DNA from: Zantedeschia hybrid cultivar
Taxonomy: Eukaryota > Streptophyta > Magnoliopsida > Alismatales > Araceae
Length of the DNA stretch: 64,000 bases
NCBI GenBank assembly: GCA_030544215.1
Contig: JARZZO010000016.1
Span: forward strand, 52,219,501 to 52,283,500
Direction of reading: 5' to 3'
Shown here in pieces: positions 1-12,875 of this stretch (positions are counted from its first letter, which is position 1; every line of letters starts with the position of its first letter). The notes under the pieces were generated by a model. The model saw nothing but the letters and a program-made list of their open reading frames with translations. It was not told the DNA's origin and searched no databases. A program made the translations under genes and the position numbers.

Positions 1-2094
1 GGTGGATAACTATACATGATCTATTTTGTATTAAATAAATTATGTTATTTTTGAAAGTTTTCAAAATATAATAAATTGATAAGAACTTTGATTTATATAT
101 CTATTTCGTGATCATCAAGTTTCAGATTTTTGTGATCTTATTTACTATTTATTCCATGATTATTATCTCAGCCTATGTAATCCATCTATTCAATCTGTTA
201 TGTTTCCAATTATGATCACTTGCGTTACAGATGTTAGTTCTCCTTGGTCCGATGCCCAATTAAGCTAAAATTTGGAAAGACATCTATTCTCTATGTTATC
301 CTCATAGGAAATAAATTTCATAATTTTCACAGATCGTTTGATATTTATTATGTAACATTATTTTCAGACTATACAATCTGTCCAGACAGTTTTGAAATTT
401 CAAATTGTGAGTCCTATATCTCATTTGATTTACGTCAAAATCATATAAAATTTTGTAAATACCTTTGTTATATTACGCTTGAATTCTCTGTAATGTTTTA
501 GAATTTTATGACTTCATTTAATATTTAGTTTTCCTTCTGTTTTGATTTGCTATAATTATATTTAAGTCGGATTCTCCGAATCGAAGTGAGAATCCAAAAT
601 CATATCAAACTAATCTAGAAATTGATGAAATTTTGTCTATAGTTTACATATGATCTATTTGACATGATTAGCAAGTTTGGTAAATTTCAGAATCTGTTTG
701 ATATTATTCGGCATATTTGTTGATTTTTCAATTCTGAAGATTACTCTTAATGGTCGAAAAATATGTTTATTATTCCAAAAATTCTGAGAAAATTTCCTTG
801 ATTATCGTTTATGTCCAAAAACTTATTTTGATTAGCTTTACCTGGATTTTCCATATATATGACCAATTCCATTATAAGCATCCATACTGGATAGGGTATT
901 TTGTTTGGAACCAGAGGGCAAACGGGTGGAATCCTGATTTCTGGTCGGCTAAAACCCGGAGAAGGGATACGTAACGTCCTGGCGATTTGGAGTTGACTGA
1001 GAGTTAAACTCCTCGGTTCTGCGCAATGATTAAGACCTTTGCATCATTTGCCTACATGTTTTGGTATTTGTTTTGTTTGACTCCTAATGTTGTCGTTTGG
1101 GTACATGTCCGTTATGATATAATTTGATTTGTTTGATTATCACATAAAACTAAGATCTTTGCTCCATATGTTCATTTGAATTCAGCTTAGTCATTTGAAT
1201 TTTTTGATCATCCTATTTAGCTATTCATTTGCAATCATATTAATCTGTCTTAACTATATGATCCATAATATGAATCTAATTTGATAAGCTACTATACCAT
1301 GATATTTGCTATTTGATATGAGATGTGCTCAGGGGACGGAGATACGTAACACCCTGACAATTTGACAATTTGATAGGTTATGTTCGATATGTGATACATT
1401 CTGATCATGGCTAGTAGAATTTGATATGTCTGATATAAGTTCGATCATGCTATATATGCTATATATTAATTGATTTATTCATGCTATTAGAAAATATATT
1501 TGATTTGATAAACTTATATTTGATCAAACTTTATATTATGTTCTTATTTGAAATATATGTAGAACTGTGTAAGATCATGTTTAGTATAATTATATAATGT
1601 GATTTGTAAAATTTACTATATGTTAAGTTATATGGATTGTTTGAAGCCTACTGAGTGGTTGTACCCATTAATCCTATTAACATTTTCAGAGTTTGAGAAA
1701 GAGAACTTGGAATTTGAGGAGACTTCTGATTGAGGCGTTTGACATCTTCAGGAGATTATTTAGATTTAAATTTATGGCTTTGATGTAGTAGGGATAATGT
1801 GAGGTGCTGTGCATTTTTTGAATGCACTTAATCTTGATTTTTTAATTTAAATTTGTATTTGTGCGTTTGATCTGAATCAATCAGATGATTGTGTAGTTCT
1901 TAGACCTAATCTCGCTACCTATAAATGAAATAACGTTAATTACATCCTCCTAAGAGGAAAACCCTTGATTAATTATCAGAAGATTAGAATAACACTCTTT
2001 AAAATGATATAAATGAAATATACAAGATTGCATTTGAAAAATGAATGAATTTTAGTTTTTGTTTGAGAAGAAAACTCATTTTTTAGTTTTAGAG

Positions 2095-5001
2095 TTGAGT
2101 CTGCGCATGGGTGCGCAAACGAAGCTGGCTTTTGATTTTATTTAATCATTTTTTGAAAAATGTAGCAAAAGACTTGATTTTTTATTAATGGATAATGATG
2201 AGATATATTTTTAAGTCTTTTTGGAATGATATATGTGAGTTCATTGAAGATTTGTTTGAATTTTTATGTTTAGAAGTGAACATGAAGTTGGGTCTGCGCA
2301 AGGGTGCGCAAACTTATTTATTATCAATGAGAATGCTTGATTTAGTTGATTTCTGATTTGCAGGAAGAGTGGAAATCCTTTTTATGGTATTTTGATTGAG
2401 ATAAATGATATTTTTTATAGAAATCATTATCTGGAACTTGAATGTCAATTTTAATTGTGTTTTATTGACAAGATAATCTTATTATTATTTTTTATTTGTG
2501 TTTTTCAAATTTGAAATAAGGAGGCTTTGAATTTGATTTTTTGAAGTATGAGAAGATACTTTTTATGTTTTCTTAGTTTATTTCAGTGAAAGAGGCTTCA
2601 AAGACTTATGCTTTTTGTATTTTGAATTTATAGGTTTTGAAAGATGAGCAATGTGTGCAAACTCAATTGAAGTAAGACCTTTTTTAGGTATTTTTTATAT
2701 TTTGCAAAGGGAAAATTTGGGTTTTATTTGATTTTTTGACTTACAGGAAATATTTAGTTTTATCTTAGAATTTTTTACTTAATTTATGGAGTTTTAAAGG
2801 TTAAAAACTTAGATTTTATCAATTAAAGGTTGAGTATGCGCAGAGGTGCGCAGACTCAAGTCTGAACTGTGGATCTTTATTTTGCTGATTTTTATGTTAA
2901 ATTTCTGACTGGATGAGTTGATTCTTTGTCTTATTTGATGATGATTCACAGATTTGGAGATGAGCTCAAGCTTCAGGGACCATAAGATGAGGGTTTGGCC
3001 ATTTGGTTGAGGCGCAGACTCAAGTTAAAGAGGATTTCCAAGTGGAATTTCTTATAAAGATGAAGCCTTCTAGAGTTGAAGGAAATTTCAAGGCTTTCAA
3101 AGTGTTGGGAGAGCTTACAACAAGTGTTTTTCAGCTGGTGGAAGCTATAAAGCTCAAAGGGACAAGATTTGTAAAAATGGGTTTGAGTCTGTGCATGGGT
3201 GTGCAGACTCAACTGATTTTGTAATTTTTGATTTATTTTTGAAGGGATTTAGATCCTTTTTGTAAATAATTTTTTTATTTAAATGAAATGGAGTATTTAA
3301 GATGTGATTTCAAGATATCTGTGCAATTTGATTTACTATTTATTTAATTTTTTATTTGAAATGAGCCTATGAAAAAGTATGCAGACTCAAGAGTTATTTT
3401 GAAAAGAAATTCATTAAACTTGATTTGTGTGCCATGGAACATCATTTTTATCAAAGATTTGACTTGATTATTTAAGTTGTTTAGACATTCTTTTTTATCT
3501 TTTGAGCCTAAGGCAGGTGCGCAGACTTAGCTTGAGTTTTGAGGATTTGTGTTTATTTAGAAAAGAGAATATTTATTTTAAATCTTTTCTGAGTGGGTTA
3601 TGAATTAACGTTAGTTATTTGAGTCATTTGAGCCATAAATTGGGTTGTTAGTCCATGGAATGCATCTTTGACAGTTTTGGGCTGAGTCTGTGCATAGCGC
3701 AGACTCAAATCAGAAATTGATCTTTGGCATATCTTGCACAATTCAAGCTGCATTTAAATCCATCAAAGGGTTAGTTTTAACTAATAAAGTTGGAATATGA
3801 AATTCAAAATCGAGGAAAGCAAATTGTATTCCATTCCCAATCGAATTTTCATGATTATAAGTGCGCAGACTCAAAAAATATGAGTATAATTTCAGGTTTA
3901 TACCTCTTTCAACTTGAAGTGATTCAAGAATCACTACAAATTTAGGGAGGATAATACTGAAAAATCTCAGAAGTTGAGTATGGCTACATAAAGCCTTTTC
4001 AAGAAATGTTCCTTATATGGATTCTTTTAAATGACATGATTTTTTCATATTTATCCCATTCTTTTTGGATCATTTTACAAAGCATTAAAAATGCTAAATA
4101 TAATGATTCCAAGATGAATTTCAACCTCTCATTAGGAAAACCTAATAAAGGTTTACGATCTTCATGAAGGATCATGCCATGAAGGAACCCGAAGGATCAA
4201 TTCCCCTAAAAGGGATATGTAATAGCCATGAGCCCTAGGAGTGGCTGTAAAGGGGGGCGTGCCGAGCACAAGCCACTCACCCAAATGGTGTCCTTAATGC
4301 CTTCAAGATGTAAGAAAAACCCACAAAGAGTAATCCAAAGTATCTCTACATTTGGAGAGTAAGGAACTCAACCAATTCTCCTAGAAGGGTCACATATGAC
4401 CATAAACCATGGAGGTGGCTGCGAAGGGGGGCATGCCGAGTACAAGCCACTCACCCAAGGGGTGCCCTTGATGCCTTCGAAATGTAAAGGGGACCCACAA
4501 GGAGTAACCCATTACATTTCTACATTTGGGGAGCAAGGAACTCCACCAACTTCGTTGGGACATTCGGGACATATTATATAAATGAACCCATAGCAATGGG
4601 AACATAAGAGTGATGTTCTTTGTATGAGGGCCCTTGATGGATTACCCAACATTGAAATGGTTGGCATCCTTAGATTGGGACATCTTTGATGAAACATCGG
4701 AAGAAACTTAAAATCTTAAAACATATAACAAGATCTTAATTTAAACATTTAAAGGCTTGATAAAAACTCAAAGTCCAAGCTATTTAAGACCTTCATTGGG
4801 CCTCAAAGAGACAACCCTAGGCTTAAAGACCCTTTGGATAGATTGGGGGAGGATCAAAGAATCACCTCGCACTCAAAATCCAACCTTAAAGAGACGTAGA
4901 CTCAAAAAACTACAACAGACGTTGAGTCTGCGCAGGGAGGCGCAGACTCATAACAGTGACCGCAGACTCAAAACATTGTAGCTTGTACATGCGCAGACTC
5001 A
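2095..5001. repeat. Dispersed hairpin family, arms TTGAGTCTGCGC / GCGCAGACTCAA
   Basis: At least six recognisable two-arm units occur at 2095-2120, 2288-2315, 2830-2859, 3183-3212, 3682-3708 and 4922-4951. Degenerate or one-arm copies are at 3007-3023, 3363-3390, 3502-3530, 3860-3874, 4891-4910, 4960-4972 and 4982-5001. In the best units two 12-base arms flank a 6-base spacer (ATGGGT, AAGGGT, AGAGGT, ATGGGT, AGGGAG); the 3682 unit has lost 3 spacer bases. The DNA between units is unrelated, so this is not a tandem array. It resembles in design, but not in sequence, the family at 52978-57260. Confidence 0.85.
4194..4552. repeat. Tandem duplication of a ~174-bp unit
   Basis: Two adjacent copies share the segment around GTGGCTG...GGGGGGC(G/A)TGCCGAG, with GCCGAG at 4261 and again at 4435. 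ORFs at 4390-4697 are products of this repeat and are not gene-like. Confidence 0.8.
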
Positions 5002-6329
5002 GCTGAAAACTAGATTTTCAATAAAAAATGAGATTAATCATAACCCAAATGATGGGAAATAAAGTATAAAAGGTATAAAACCAAAAACCTTTATTTAAAA
5101 TATATTTTAGATGTATTTTCTTAAGAAATTTAATGAAGAACTTGAATATGAAACTCATGAAAACTTAGGCATATTTTTATCTTTTTCTAAAGATCTTTCT
5201 TTTTAACTTTATGTTAGAGGGATTATATCCAAAGAAGTTCATCCCCAACTAGTGAGGGGACCTCCTTGAGAACCTCTAAGGCTTAAACCCCTAGCCATTG
5301 AAGGAAAAGATCCTACCAAAATCGATTCCGTTATAACATAAAAAAAAAAAAAACATAGATCATAAGATTCATAGAATTTGGGGGATTTATCTTGATGTTT
5401 GGCCTTGGGGGAGCATCATCAATGGAGGGGATGTGCTCTTAAAGGACATTGAAGGCCAAGACACCTTGAAGAACCCCTAAACTCAAGACAAACAAAAGGA
5501 AAACCAGAAAATGCAAAGTTCAGGAAATCAGGACAGCAAGTGACATTTCGGACTATAGCTCCATCTTTAGGGGGTTTTGAGGTTTGAGAAGACCATGTCT
5601 ATGAACTAGAAAGGTCCATCTACCATCCCCACACGAAAAATACAAGCCTTATGAAGAAAGAAATGACATAAAAAATATAGAAACCCAGCAGACTTACAAG
5701 AACAGAAAAGATCTGAACATATATTTCTTTGCATTTCAATACCATGGATGAACATCAAGGGGGAGATAGAAGCTCCTATTGACATTAATGAAAGAAAATG
5801 TTAAGAAAAGCAAGAACATCAAGAACAAAAAATCATTCCCCATCCCCACTCTACCTTGGAGAAGGGATGAGGGAGGGGAAATGCCTCCAAGAGCCCACTC
5901 TCTTGCTCTCTCCTTCTTCTTCTCTCTTTCTTTCTTCTTTTCTCTTTGGGATGTAGGAAATGGAGGGGAAGGGAGGAGGGAGACGTGCTCCTCCTTGCTT
6001 TCTCACTTTCTTCTTCTTTTTTCTTTTTTGTAGGCTTTTGTCTCCAACTTTTGATTGGAGAAGAAGGGGTTTCTTTTATAGATATTCTTTAGTTACTTTT
6101 AAGGGATAGATTAGACATCTATTAGCCTTACATTAGGGAGAATAAACCCACTTAAGAGCCACCCAATAGGGCCACAACACTTGGAGAATCCTCATTGGCT
6201 TCCTTTTGCTTTTCACCTACCCTCTTCTAGAAGAATCTTGAAAGGGGGACTACTCATTTTCTCTTCTTATCCATCTTTAGGCAGATTTGAGGATGGGCCA
6301 AAAGGATGAGAATGGGACATAGGGGGACC

Positions 6330-6660
6330 ATTTGGAGCCCTTTAGGGGCTGTCACGAAATTGGGCCTTTGTCCTTGTTTTTTGGGCCCAAACCGGCCATA
6401 ATGGGCTTCTTTTAGCTTGAAATGATGGGCTCGATTGTGCCCTTGGATTTCTTCTTTATTTGGGCCCAAAGTGATCCTATTTAACTTTCTTTGGCTTGTA
6501 AGAATGGGCCTAATTGTTGCCCATTAAATTCTCTTGACCTGGGCTTTTCTTGAACAATTATTTGAGCTTTCTCTTGCTTGAAATAATGGGCTTGGTCTTG
6601 CCCTTTGACTTTCCTTGACTTGGGCCTTCTTGAACAATCTTTGGGCTTTTCTTTTGCTCA
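6330..6660. repeat. Degenerate tandem repeat rich in TGGGC / GGGCCCAA
   Basis: Roughly 100-bp units recur that contain 'gcttg(a)aatgatgggc' followed by 'ttgggcc', about three to four times near the right end of the 1805-6677 insertion. The copies differ by many substitutions. Confidence 0.6.
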
Positions 6661-6932
6661 CTTTTTAGGTGACAACAAGAGGTTCATATATTTTCTTTAT
6701 TTGTTGAGATTGAGAATTTATATACAAATTGATGGATATTGTAATTTGTGAATTTTGGTATTGGCTATATTTAGATACTTTGGATTAATTGATGGTTATG
6801 ACATTTATTTAAATTGTCTTGTGGTTGTTTAGCTCTCATATATGTTTGTTATGGTATAATTTGTTCTGAAATTATGTGATTGGATTCCGAGTTTAAAAAA
6901 AAAAAATGAACTAAATTCGGGGCGTAACAATA

Positions 6933-6944
6933 TGGTATCAGAGC
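6933..6944 (+). promoter_or_regulatory. Primer binding site (initiator tRNA-Met type)
   Basis: TGGTATCAGAGC begins three bases after the LTR terminal CA (6928-6929). This is the standard plant iMet primer binding site for minus-strand DNA synthesis and fixes the orientation of the element as plus. Confidence 0.92.
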
Positions 6945-7660
6945 AATTATGAGAGTTTAAACATCTGCAGCCATCTAATCTTAAACCATGCCACTTGATC
7001 TTAAAGGATATTATGAAGTTTAGGATTAATATGATCTTGGATTATATTAGAAATTAAGATAATATCTAGTTTCTAGTTATGGTTAGGACGTGATTGTAGA
7101 TATTACATTTAGCTGATTCTAACAATTGGACTTATACAAAGGGGATTCTTAGTGTGGATGTGGATTAAGAGAATTGAGTTTCATCTTTTAAGGGGGAGAG
7201 CTAGCTGTTGGATGTATATATTTCTACCACATATATCTTTCCATTAGGTTTAAGCCATTAAATATTGACCTATTCTTATTCTTAATTTTTTGATAATTAG
7301 TACTAAGGGATGACTTGACCACAACATATATTTATAGATTTAATTAATGTTGTCTATTCATCTACATTTACTTATATTGCTTAAAAATTAGAAAGAGTTG
7401 GTTAACTTTAAAATGTTAGGATAAGTTAGTGTGCTTAAATTTCATAAGTGACTCTTATTTAAGTATATGACATATATTTGGTTGGATATTGATGATCTAC
7501 TTTTGGAGTAAGTAACTCGAATCATACTATTATCGTACTGATCTGATCTTGATTGAGTAATCCCTTAATCTTATCTTATGACCTTACAAATTAGTATGAG
7601 TAATCTATTAATACAAATATAGATTATTAGAATTTTTCAAATTTTGAGGACGAAATTTCT
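6945..7660 (+). other. Internal region of the non-coding element
   Basis: About 0.7 kb of AT-rich DNA between PBS and polypurine tract. No reading frame with gag, protease, RT or integrase similarity is visible on either strand. It is where an autonomous relative would carry about 5 kb of gag-pol. Confidence 0.8.
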
Positions 7661-7675
7661 TTAAGGGGGAGAGGA
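7661..7675 (+). promoter_or_regulatory. Polypurine tract
   Basis: The run TTAAGGGGGAGAGGA lies directly before the 3' LTR start TGTTATACCCC. It is the expected plus-strand primer, and the preceding 'gaggacgaaatttct' context is common in chromovirus-like elements. Confidence 0.9.
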
Positions 7676-10600
7676 TGTTATACCCCGCACTTTGACAACT
7701 ATTAATAAATTTAATTAATTTAAATTAAACTAATTAACTAACTATAAGAATCCATGACTGAGTTTAAGTAATTTAATTTAGTCCAATTAACCTAATTATG
7801 AAAATCCAATACCCCAATTATACTACTAAGAATAGCCTACTAATTTAGTTCAAATTCTGGATTGATGTATTAGATAGCAACATAGTGAAATAATGATAAC
7901 TTTCTATAAAAAAAATTCTAATTAAGGCATAATTGATATCATTGTAAAGAGAATAAAAAAATCTATAATTTTGTAGAAGGCCGTTTTTACTAATTAAGAT
8001 GTTTTAGAGGTAAAAAATATCAAGGATCAATTTTAGAAAGGACTACCCATAGAGAACAAGTCCTAATCGGATTATAATTTAAATTAAGAAACAAAAGATA
8101 GTATAATTAATGTTAACCACGACCTAAAAAGTTATGTATAACATATTTGACTTAGATTAGAAGTAAAACATAATAAATTTGAATATAATTAAGATTCCAA
8201 TTATTGGACAGAAAGTCATAATTGGAATCTTACTTGGACTAGGATTCTGTACACAGATTTATTTGACATAATCCTAATATTTTAAGCATAACTCCGTGTA
8301 TATAATTCTAAATTAAGCAAGATAACTTCCATTAGAACTATGACTCAAAATGATATAAGTTTTATGAAGACCATATGTTTACAATAAGTCATTTCCTAAT
8401 CGGAATTAGGACATCTTAAACGTGAAAAAAATCTGTCAGATTTCTGAGTTCGGAGTACTCATGACAGCATGTCAGTAAAATAGGTATATCTTTTTGTATA
8501 GATGTCAAAATAATGAGCTTAGTGGCTTTGGAAATATAATAAAAAGCTATAAAACTTTGTAGAAGAGAGTTTTTATTAATTCGGATGTTTAAAGGGCTGA
8601 ATTTAAAAGTTTTCAGAAAAGGAAACTGCAGGTAACATGAGCAGAGCCTGATTTGGACTAGGAAGTGACTTTGACTTGGAGATTAAGTTATAGGGAGTAG
8701 AAGTTCGACTCCAGCAAAGAAAGCAGGTGCTAATGGTTATATTAGGAGAGTAAATAAACATAAATAGAGGTTTGGAGCTGTGCTTAAAACTCTATCGCAT
8801 GCAACTCTCTTCCAAGGGTAAGTTCATGTGGTATTCTTGAGAGAATAGAGTTGTTCATGGTTATTTCTTTTGGAAGTTTGATCATAATCAATGTTTTGTG
8901 TTATTGGAGGCTTAGAGAATGTGGGAAAGAACTTAGAGAATGTGAAAAAGAGTTTAGAAGAAGAAGAAATCATAGATAGATAGCAAGGAAGTCATAGGAG
9001 AACTAAGAGCCGGTCTTTTTTCAAGAGATAGGTGGATAATTGTACACATGATCTATTTTGTATTAAACAAACTATGTTATTTTATAAAGTTTCTAAAAGC
9101 TAATCAATTGTAAGAACTTTGATCTATATGTCTATTTCATGATCATCAAGTTTTAGATTTTTGTGATCTTATTTACTATTTATTCCATGATTATTATCTC
9201 AGCCTATGTAATCTATCCGTTCAATTTGTTTATTTTTCAATTATAATCACTTGCGTTACATATGTTGATTTTCCTTGGTCTGTTGCCCAATTGAGATGAA
9301 ATTTTGCAATACATTTATTTTTTATATTATCCTCATTCCCAATAAATTTCATAATGTTCGTAATTCGTTTGATATTTATTATGTAATATTATGTTCAGAC
9401 TATACAATCTATCAAGATAGTTTTGAAATCTCAACTTGTGAATCCTATATCTCATTTGATTCACGTCTAAATTATACCAAATTTTGTAGAGACCTTTGTT
9501 ATATTACCTTTAACTTCTCTGTAAAGTTTGAGAATTTTATGATTTCGTTTGTTATTAAGTTTTCCCTCTGTTTTGATTTGCTAGAATTCTATTTAAGTTG
9601 GATTCCCCGAATCGAAGTGAGAATCCAAAATCATATCAAACCAATCCATAAATTGATGAAATTTTATCCACAGTTTACATATCATCTATTTGACATGCTC
9701 ATCAAGTTTGGTAAATTTCTGAATATGTTTGATATTATTCGGCCTATTTGTTAATTTTTCAATTCTAAAGATTAGTCTTAATGGCCGAAAAATATGTTTA
9801 TTATTCCAAAAATTCTGAGAAAATTTCCTTGGTTATCGTTTCTGTTCAAAAACTTATTTTGATCATCTTTACTCAGATTTTTCATATATATGACCATGAT
9901 GACTATTTAAGTAGCTATTTTGTATATAAAAGTATATATTTTAACTCTTATATGTATGTATCAATTTGATAATTTGATTTTCAGATCTATGTTCATATTT
10001 TGTTATTATTTGATCTTTGTTAATCTAATTGTACCATATTTATTTGATTTTGCTTGGACATTGTCATCTTAATGAGATATTTGACCTGATTCCATTATAA
10101 GCATCCATACTAGATAGGGTATTTTGTTTGGAATCATAATTTACGGCCGACTAAAATCAGGGGATGGTGATACGTAACGTCCTGGCAGTTTGGAGTTGGA
10201 TGGGACTTAGATTCCTCAGTTCTGCGCAATGACCAAGGCCTTTGCATCATTTGCTTAAATGCTTTGGTATTTGTTTTGTTTGACTCCTTATGTTGTGGTT
10301 TAGGTGTATGTCCATTATGATATGATTTGTTTTGTTTGATTGGCACATAAAACTGAAATCTTTGCTCCATATGTTCATTTGAATTCAGCTTAGTCATCTG
10401 AATCTTTTGATCATCTTATTTATCTATCCTTTTGTAATCATATGAATCTGTCTTAACTATATGATTTATGATATGAATCTAATTTGATAAGTTACTACGT
10501 CATGATATTTGTTATTTGATATGAGATGTGCTCAGGGGACGGCGTTATGTAACGTCCTGACAATTTGACAATTTGATATGTTCTGTTCGATATGTGATAC

Positions 10601-11253
10601 GTTTTGATCATGGTTAGTAGAATTTGATATGTCTAATATAAGTTCGATCATGCCATATATGCTATATGTTAATTGATCTATTCATGTTATTAGAAAATAC
10701 ATTTGATTTGATAAACTTATATTTGATTACGTTTTATATCATATTCTTATTAAGATATATGTAGAACTATATAAGATCATGTTTAATATAATTGTGTAAT
10801 GTGATTTGTAAAATTTACTATATGTTAAGTTATGTGGATTGTTTGAAGCCTACTGAGTAGTTGTACTCATTAATCCTATTAACATTTTCAGAGTCTGAGA
10901 AAGAGAACTTGGAATTTGAGGAGACTTCTGATTGAGGCGTTTGACATCTTCAAGAGGTTATTTAAATTTAAATTTACAGTTTTGATGTAGTAGGGATAAT
11001 GAGAGGTTATTGTATTTTATTTATTTGGTGAAATTGAGAATTTATGTACAAATTGATGGATATTGTAATTTGTGAATTTTAGTATTGACTATATTTAGAT
11101 ACTTTGAATTAATTGATGGTTATGACATTTATTTAAATTGTCTTGTAGTTGTTTAGCTCTCATATCTGTTTGTTATAGTAGAATTTGTTCTGAGATTACG
11201 TAGTCAGATTCCGAGTTAAAAAAAAAAAAATGAACTGGATCCGGGGTGTAACA
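7676..11253 (+). repeat. 3' LTR of the non-coding element (3578 bp)
   Basis: Begins TGTTATACCCC and ends GGGGTGTAACA, so the termini are short inverted repeats TGTTA/TAACA. The right-hand 2.2 kb is the intact, uninterrupted counterpart of positions 1-6929. It contains no supported gene. Confidence 0.9.
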
Positions 11254-11690
11254 GTCACCTTCCTGTAGAATTGGAACATAGCGTATTTTGGGCCATCAAA
11301 CAAGTTAATCTCGACCTAACCCAAGCTGGTGCCCACAGGACCTTACAATTGAGTGAGTTAGAAGAGTTTCACAATGAAGCTTATGAAAACTCAAAGATTT
11401 ATAAAGCCAAAACTAAAATCTTCTATGATAAATACATTGTGAGGAATCTTTCCATCTAAATCAAAAAGTTTGGATATTTAACTCTAGGCTTCGCCTATTC
11501 CCAGGAAAACTAAATTAAGGTGGCACGGGTCCTTCTTGGTCATTAAAGCCTTTGACCATGGAGCTGTTAAAATCATGGATCCAAAGATTGGACACACATT
11601 TACTGTTAATGGGCAACGGCTGAAACCGTTCGTTGAAAATCTTCAAAATAGCCCACCTGAATCTATGACGTTGAGTGACCCACAATAATT
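11254..11690 (+). pseudogene. Athila-type Ty3/gypsy integrase C-terminal remnant
   Basis: Translation from 11255 gives HLPVELEHSVFWAIKQVN and, further on, a YENSKIYKAKTK stretch. These are the well-known conserved tail of plant Athila integrases, next to the end of the catalytic core. The frame stops at 11459. A frame change then restores matches to the C-terminal barrel: 'GSFLVIKAFDHGAVKI' and 'VNGQRLKPFVE' up to about 11690. The gene is therefore frameshifted, and it lacks everything upstream because the non-coding LTR element sits at 11253. The rest of this Athila copy would lie left of the window. Confidence 0.85.
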
Positions 11691-12875
11691 GTGCTTCCGT
11701 CTAGATGAAGACGTTAAACTTAGCACTTGTTGGGAGATAACCCAGCATTTTAGATCATCTTTTGTTTTTCTTCTTCTTTTTAGGTTTTTATGCAGTAGTC
11801 GGCTTTGGTAAAGTCACATCTTCATAGCTACAGGTTGTTTATCTCCTTCCCCATTTTCTTATGACTATTATTTTGTTCATATCTTTTATGCCATTAAGGA
11901 CAATGCCATTTAAGTTGGGAGGAGGCAATCCATATGTATTTTTGAAAAAAATCTTTGAAGAAAATTGATATTTCTCATTAAGAAAATGGTCAAATTTTTT
12001 TCAAAAACTTCTTTTTTACATCCCACGTAAGCTGCCTGGAATCATGTTTCATTAATTAAATCATAATCAAATCAATTTTATGTTATCCAAATCGGATAGA
12101 GCCTTTAAAGTTCAGAATATCCCACTTCATAAGAAGCCACAACATGAATGATTTTCACACACACACGGCAATTTAGAATGAGTGAAAGACCTTGAAAGTA
12201 TAAAATTACTGGAATTAACCTTAAGGATAGGACTACCAATTCCAATTTTTTCTTTTGAGTTGAATGAAAAGAACGTTTGGATTCGTAATAGGGGAGTGAC
12301 CCACTCAGCACTCTAAAGAGGCGGTCATTTAAAAAGGGACATTTGTAAATATTAAATGCCATATAAGGTGTCAAAAAGAGCTAAAGGAAGGTAGGTGGTA
12401 AAAAGTACGGACCTCCCTCAAGCAAATTAAAGAGAGTAGTAAAAAGTACGTACTCTCAATGGCAAAAGCGCAACCAAATGAAAAAGTCACACTAAATAAA
12501 AAGTTACTCATACTAAAAATACGACCAAGTCGTGAAAAGTGCTAAGTTGGGGCGAGAGCTGAAAAACGATCCTCACGGATTGATCAAGAAATTCCTTTTC
12601 TCTTCTCTTTCCCTGGTAGTTTTATTTAAATGGTTAGTAAAGGTGAAGATATAATAGAAAGGACAGAAACGAGTTCTAAGCATGCTAATTTACATGCACA
12701 ATCACCTGTCGCGATCCAAAGTGTAGTGAGAAATAAGAACTTTAACTTAATCGATCAGCTACCATTTAATTGACTGTGATAGATAACTACAAATGAAACA
12801 TGATAGTTCATTGTTGTCCCAATCTTTCTTCTATTTACATTGCTAAGGGACTAGCAATGAGTAAGTTGGGGGATG
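11691..12875 (+). other. Athila 3' internal region, no intact ORF
   Basis: Non-coding sequence typical of the stretch between Athila pol and the 3' LTR. It includes 'gttgggagataaccca' just after pol and repeated 'gtaaaaagtacg' phrases near 12.4 kb. It ends in a purine-rich run, 'gtaagttgggggatg', at 12861-12875. I see no env-like frame. Confidence 0.6.

Larger units (their letters stand above)
1805..6677 (+). mobile_element. 4.87-kb TG...CA insertion inside the 5' LTR, probable solo LTR
   Basis: The insertion begins TGCTGTGCATT and ends GGTGACAACA. It is flanked by TGAGG (1800-1804) and AGAGG (6678-6682), a 5-bp target duplication with one mismatch. The homologous site in the 3' LTR (near 11000) is empty and reads GAGAGG, which fixes both ends. 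No gag-pol frame is present. The interior has a hairpin repeat family (2095-5001), a 174-bp tandem duplication, a purine/pyrimidine-rich part (5.7-6.05 kb) and GGGCCCAA-rich tandem repeats near the right end. I infer a solo LTR of a gypsy element with an unusually long LTR. An alternative is a whole non-autonomous element whose own LTRs I could not delimit. Confidence 0.75.
1..6929 (+). repeat. 5' LTR of the non-coding element, 5'-truncated by window and interrupted at 1805-6677
   Basis: Positions 1-1804 and 6678-6929 together align with about 9031-11253 of the 3' LTR, with scattered substitutions and small indels, and include the shared oligo(A) run and the GGGGCGTAACA terminus. The two LTRs differ visibly, so the insertion is not recent. 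ORFs of 74-159 codons in this LTR (for example 9275-9754 in the other copy) are not conserved between the copies as reading frames, so I do not treat them as genes. Confidence 0.85.
1..11253 (+). mobile_element. Non-coding LTR retrotransposon (LARD-like, chromovirus-style ends), left end outside window
   Basis: Two long, clearly homologous LTRs flank a 746-bp internal region (6930-7675) that has a primer binding site at its left end and a polypurine tract at its right end but no gag or pol reading frame. The 3' LTR is complete (7676-11253, 3578 bp, TGTTA...TAACA). The 5' LTR is cut by the window start (position 1 aligns with about 9031) and is interrupted by another insertion at 1805-6677. 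The iMet PBS and the purine run before TGTTATACCCC resemble Tekay/Del chromoviruses. With no coding DNA it must have been mobilised in trans. The right end lies in an Athila integrase frame at 11254; the expected target duplication there is GTCAC, but its partner is outside the window. Confidence 0.85.

Noticed and set aside
5779..6033. 84-codon ORF
   Set aside because: Low-complexity TTC/CTT tract within the 4.87-kb insertion, with no homology to a known protein seen.
9275..9754. 159-codon ORF in the 3' LTR
   Set aside because: The homologous stretch in the 5' LTR (244-501) is broken by a stop, the translation has no known motif, and it lies wholly in an LTR.
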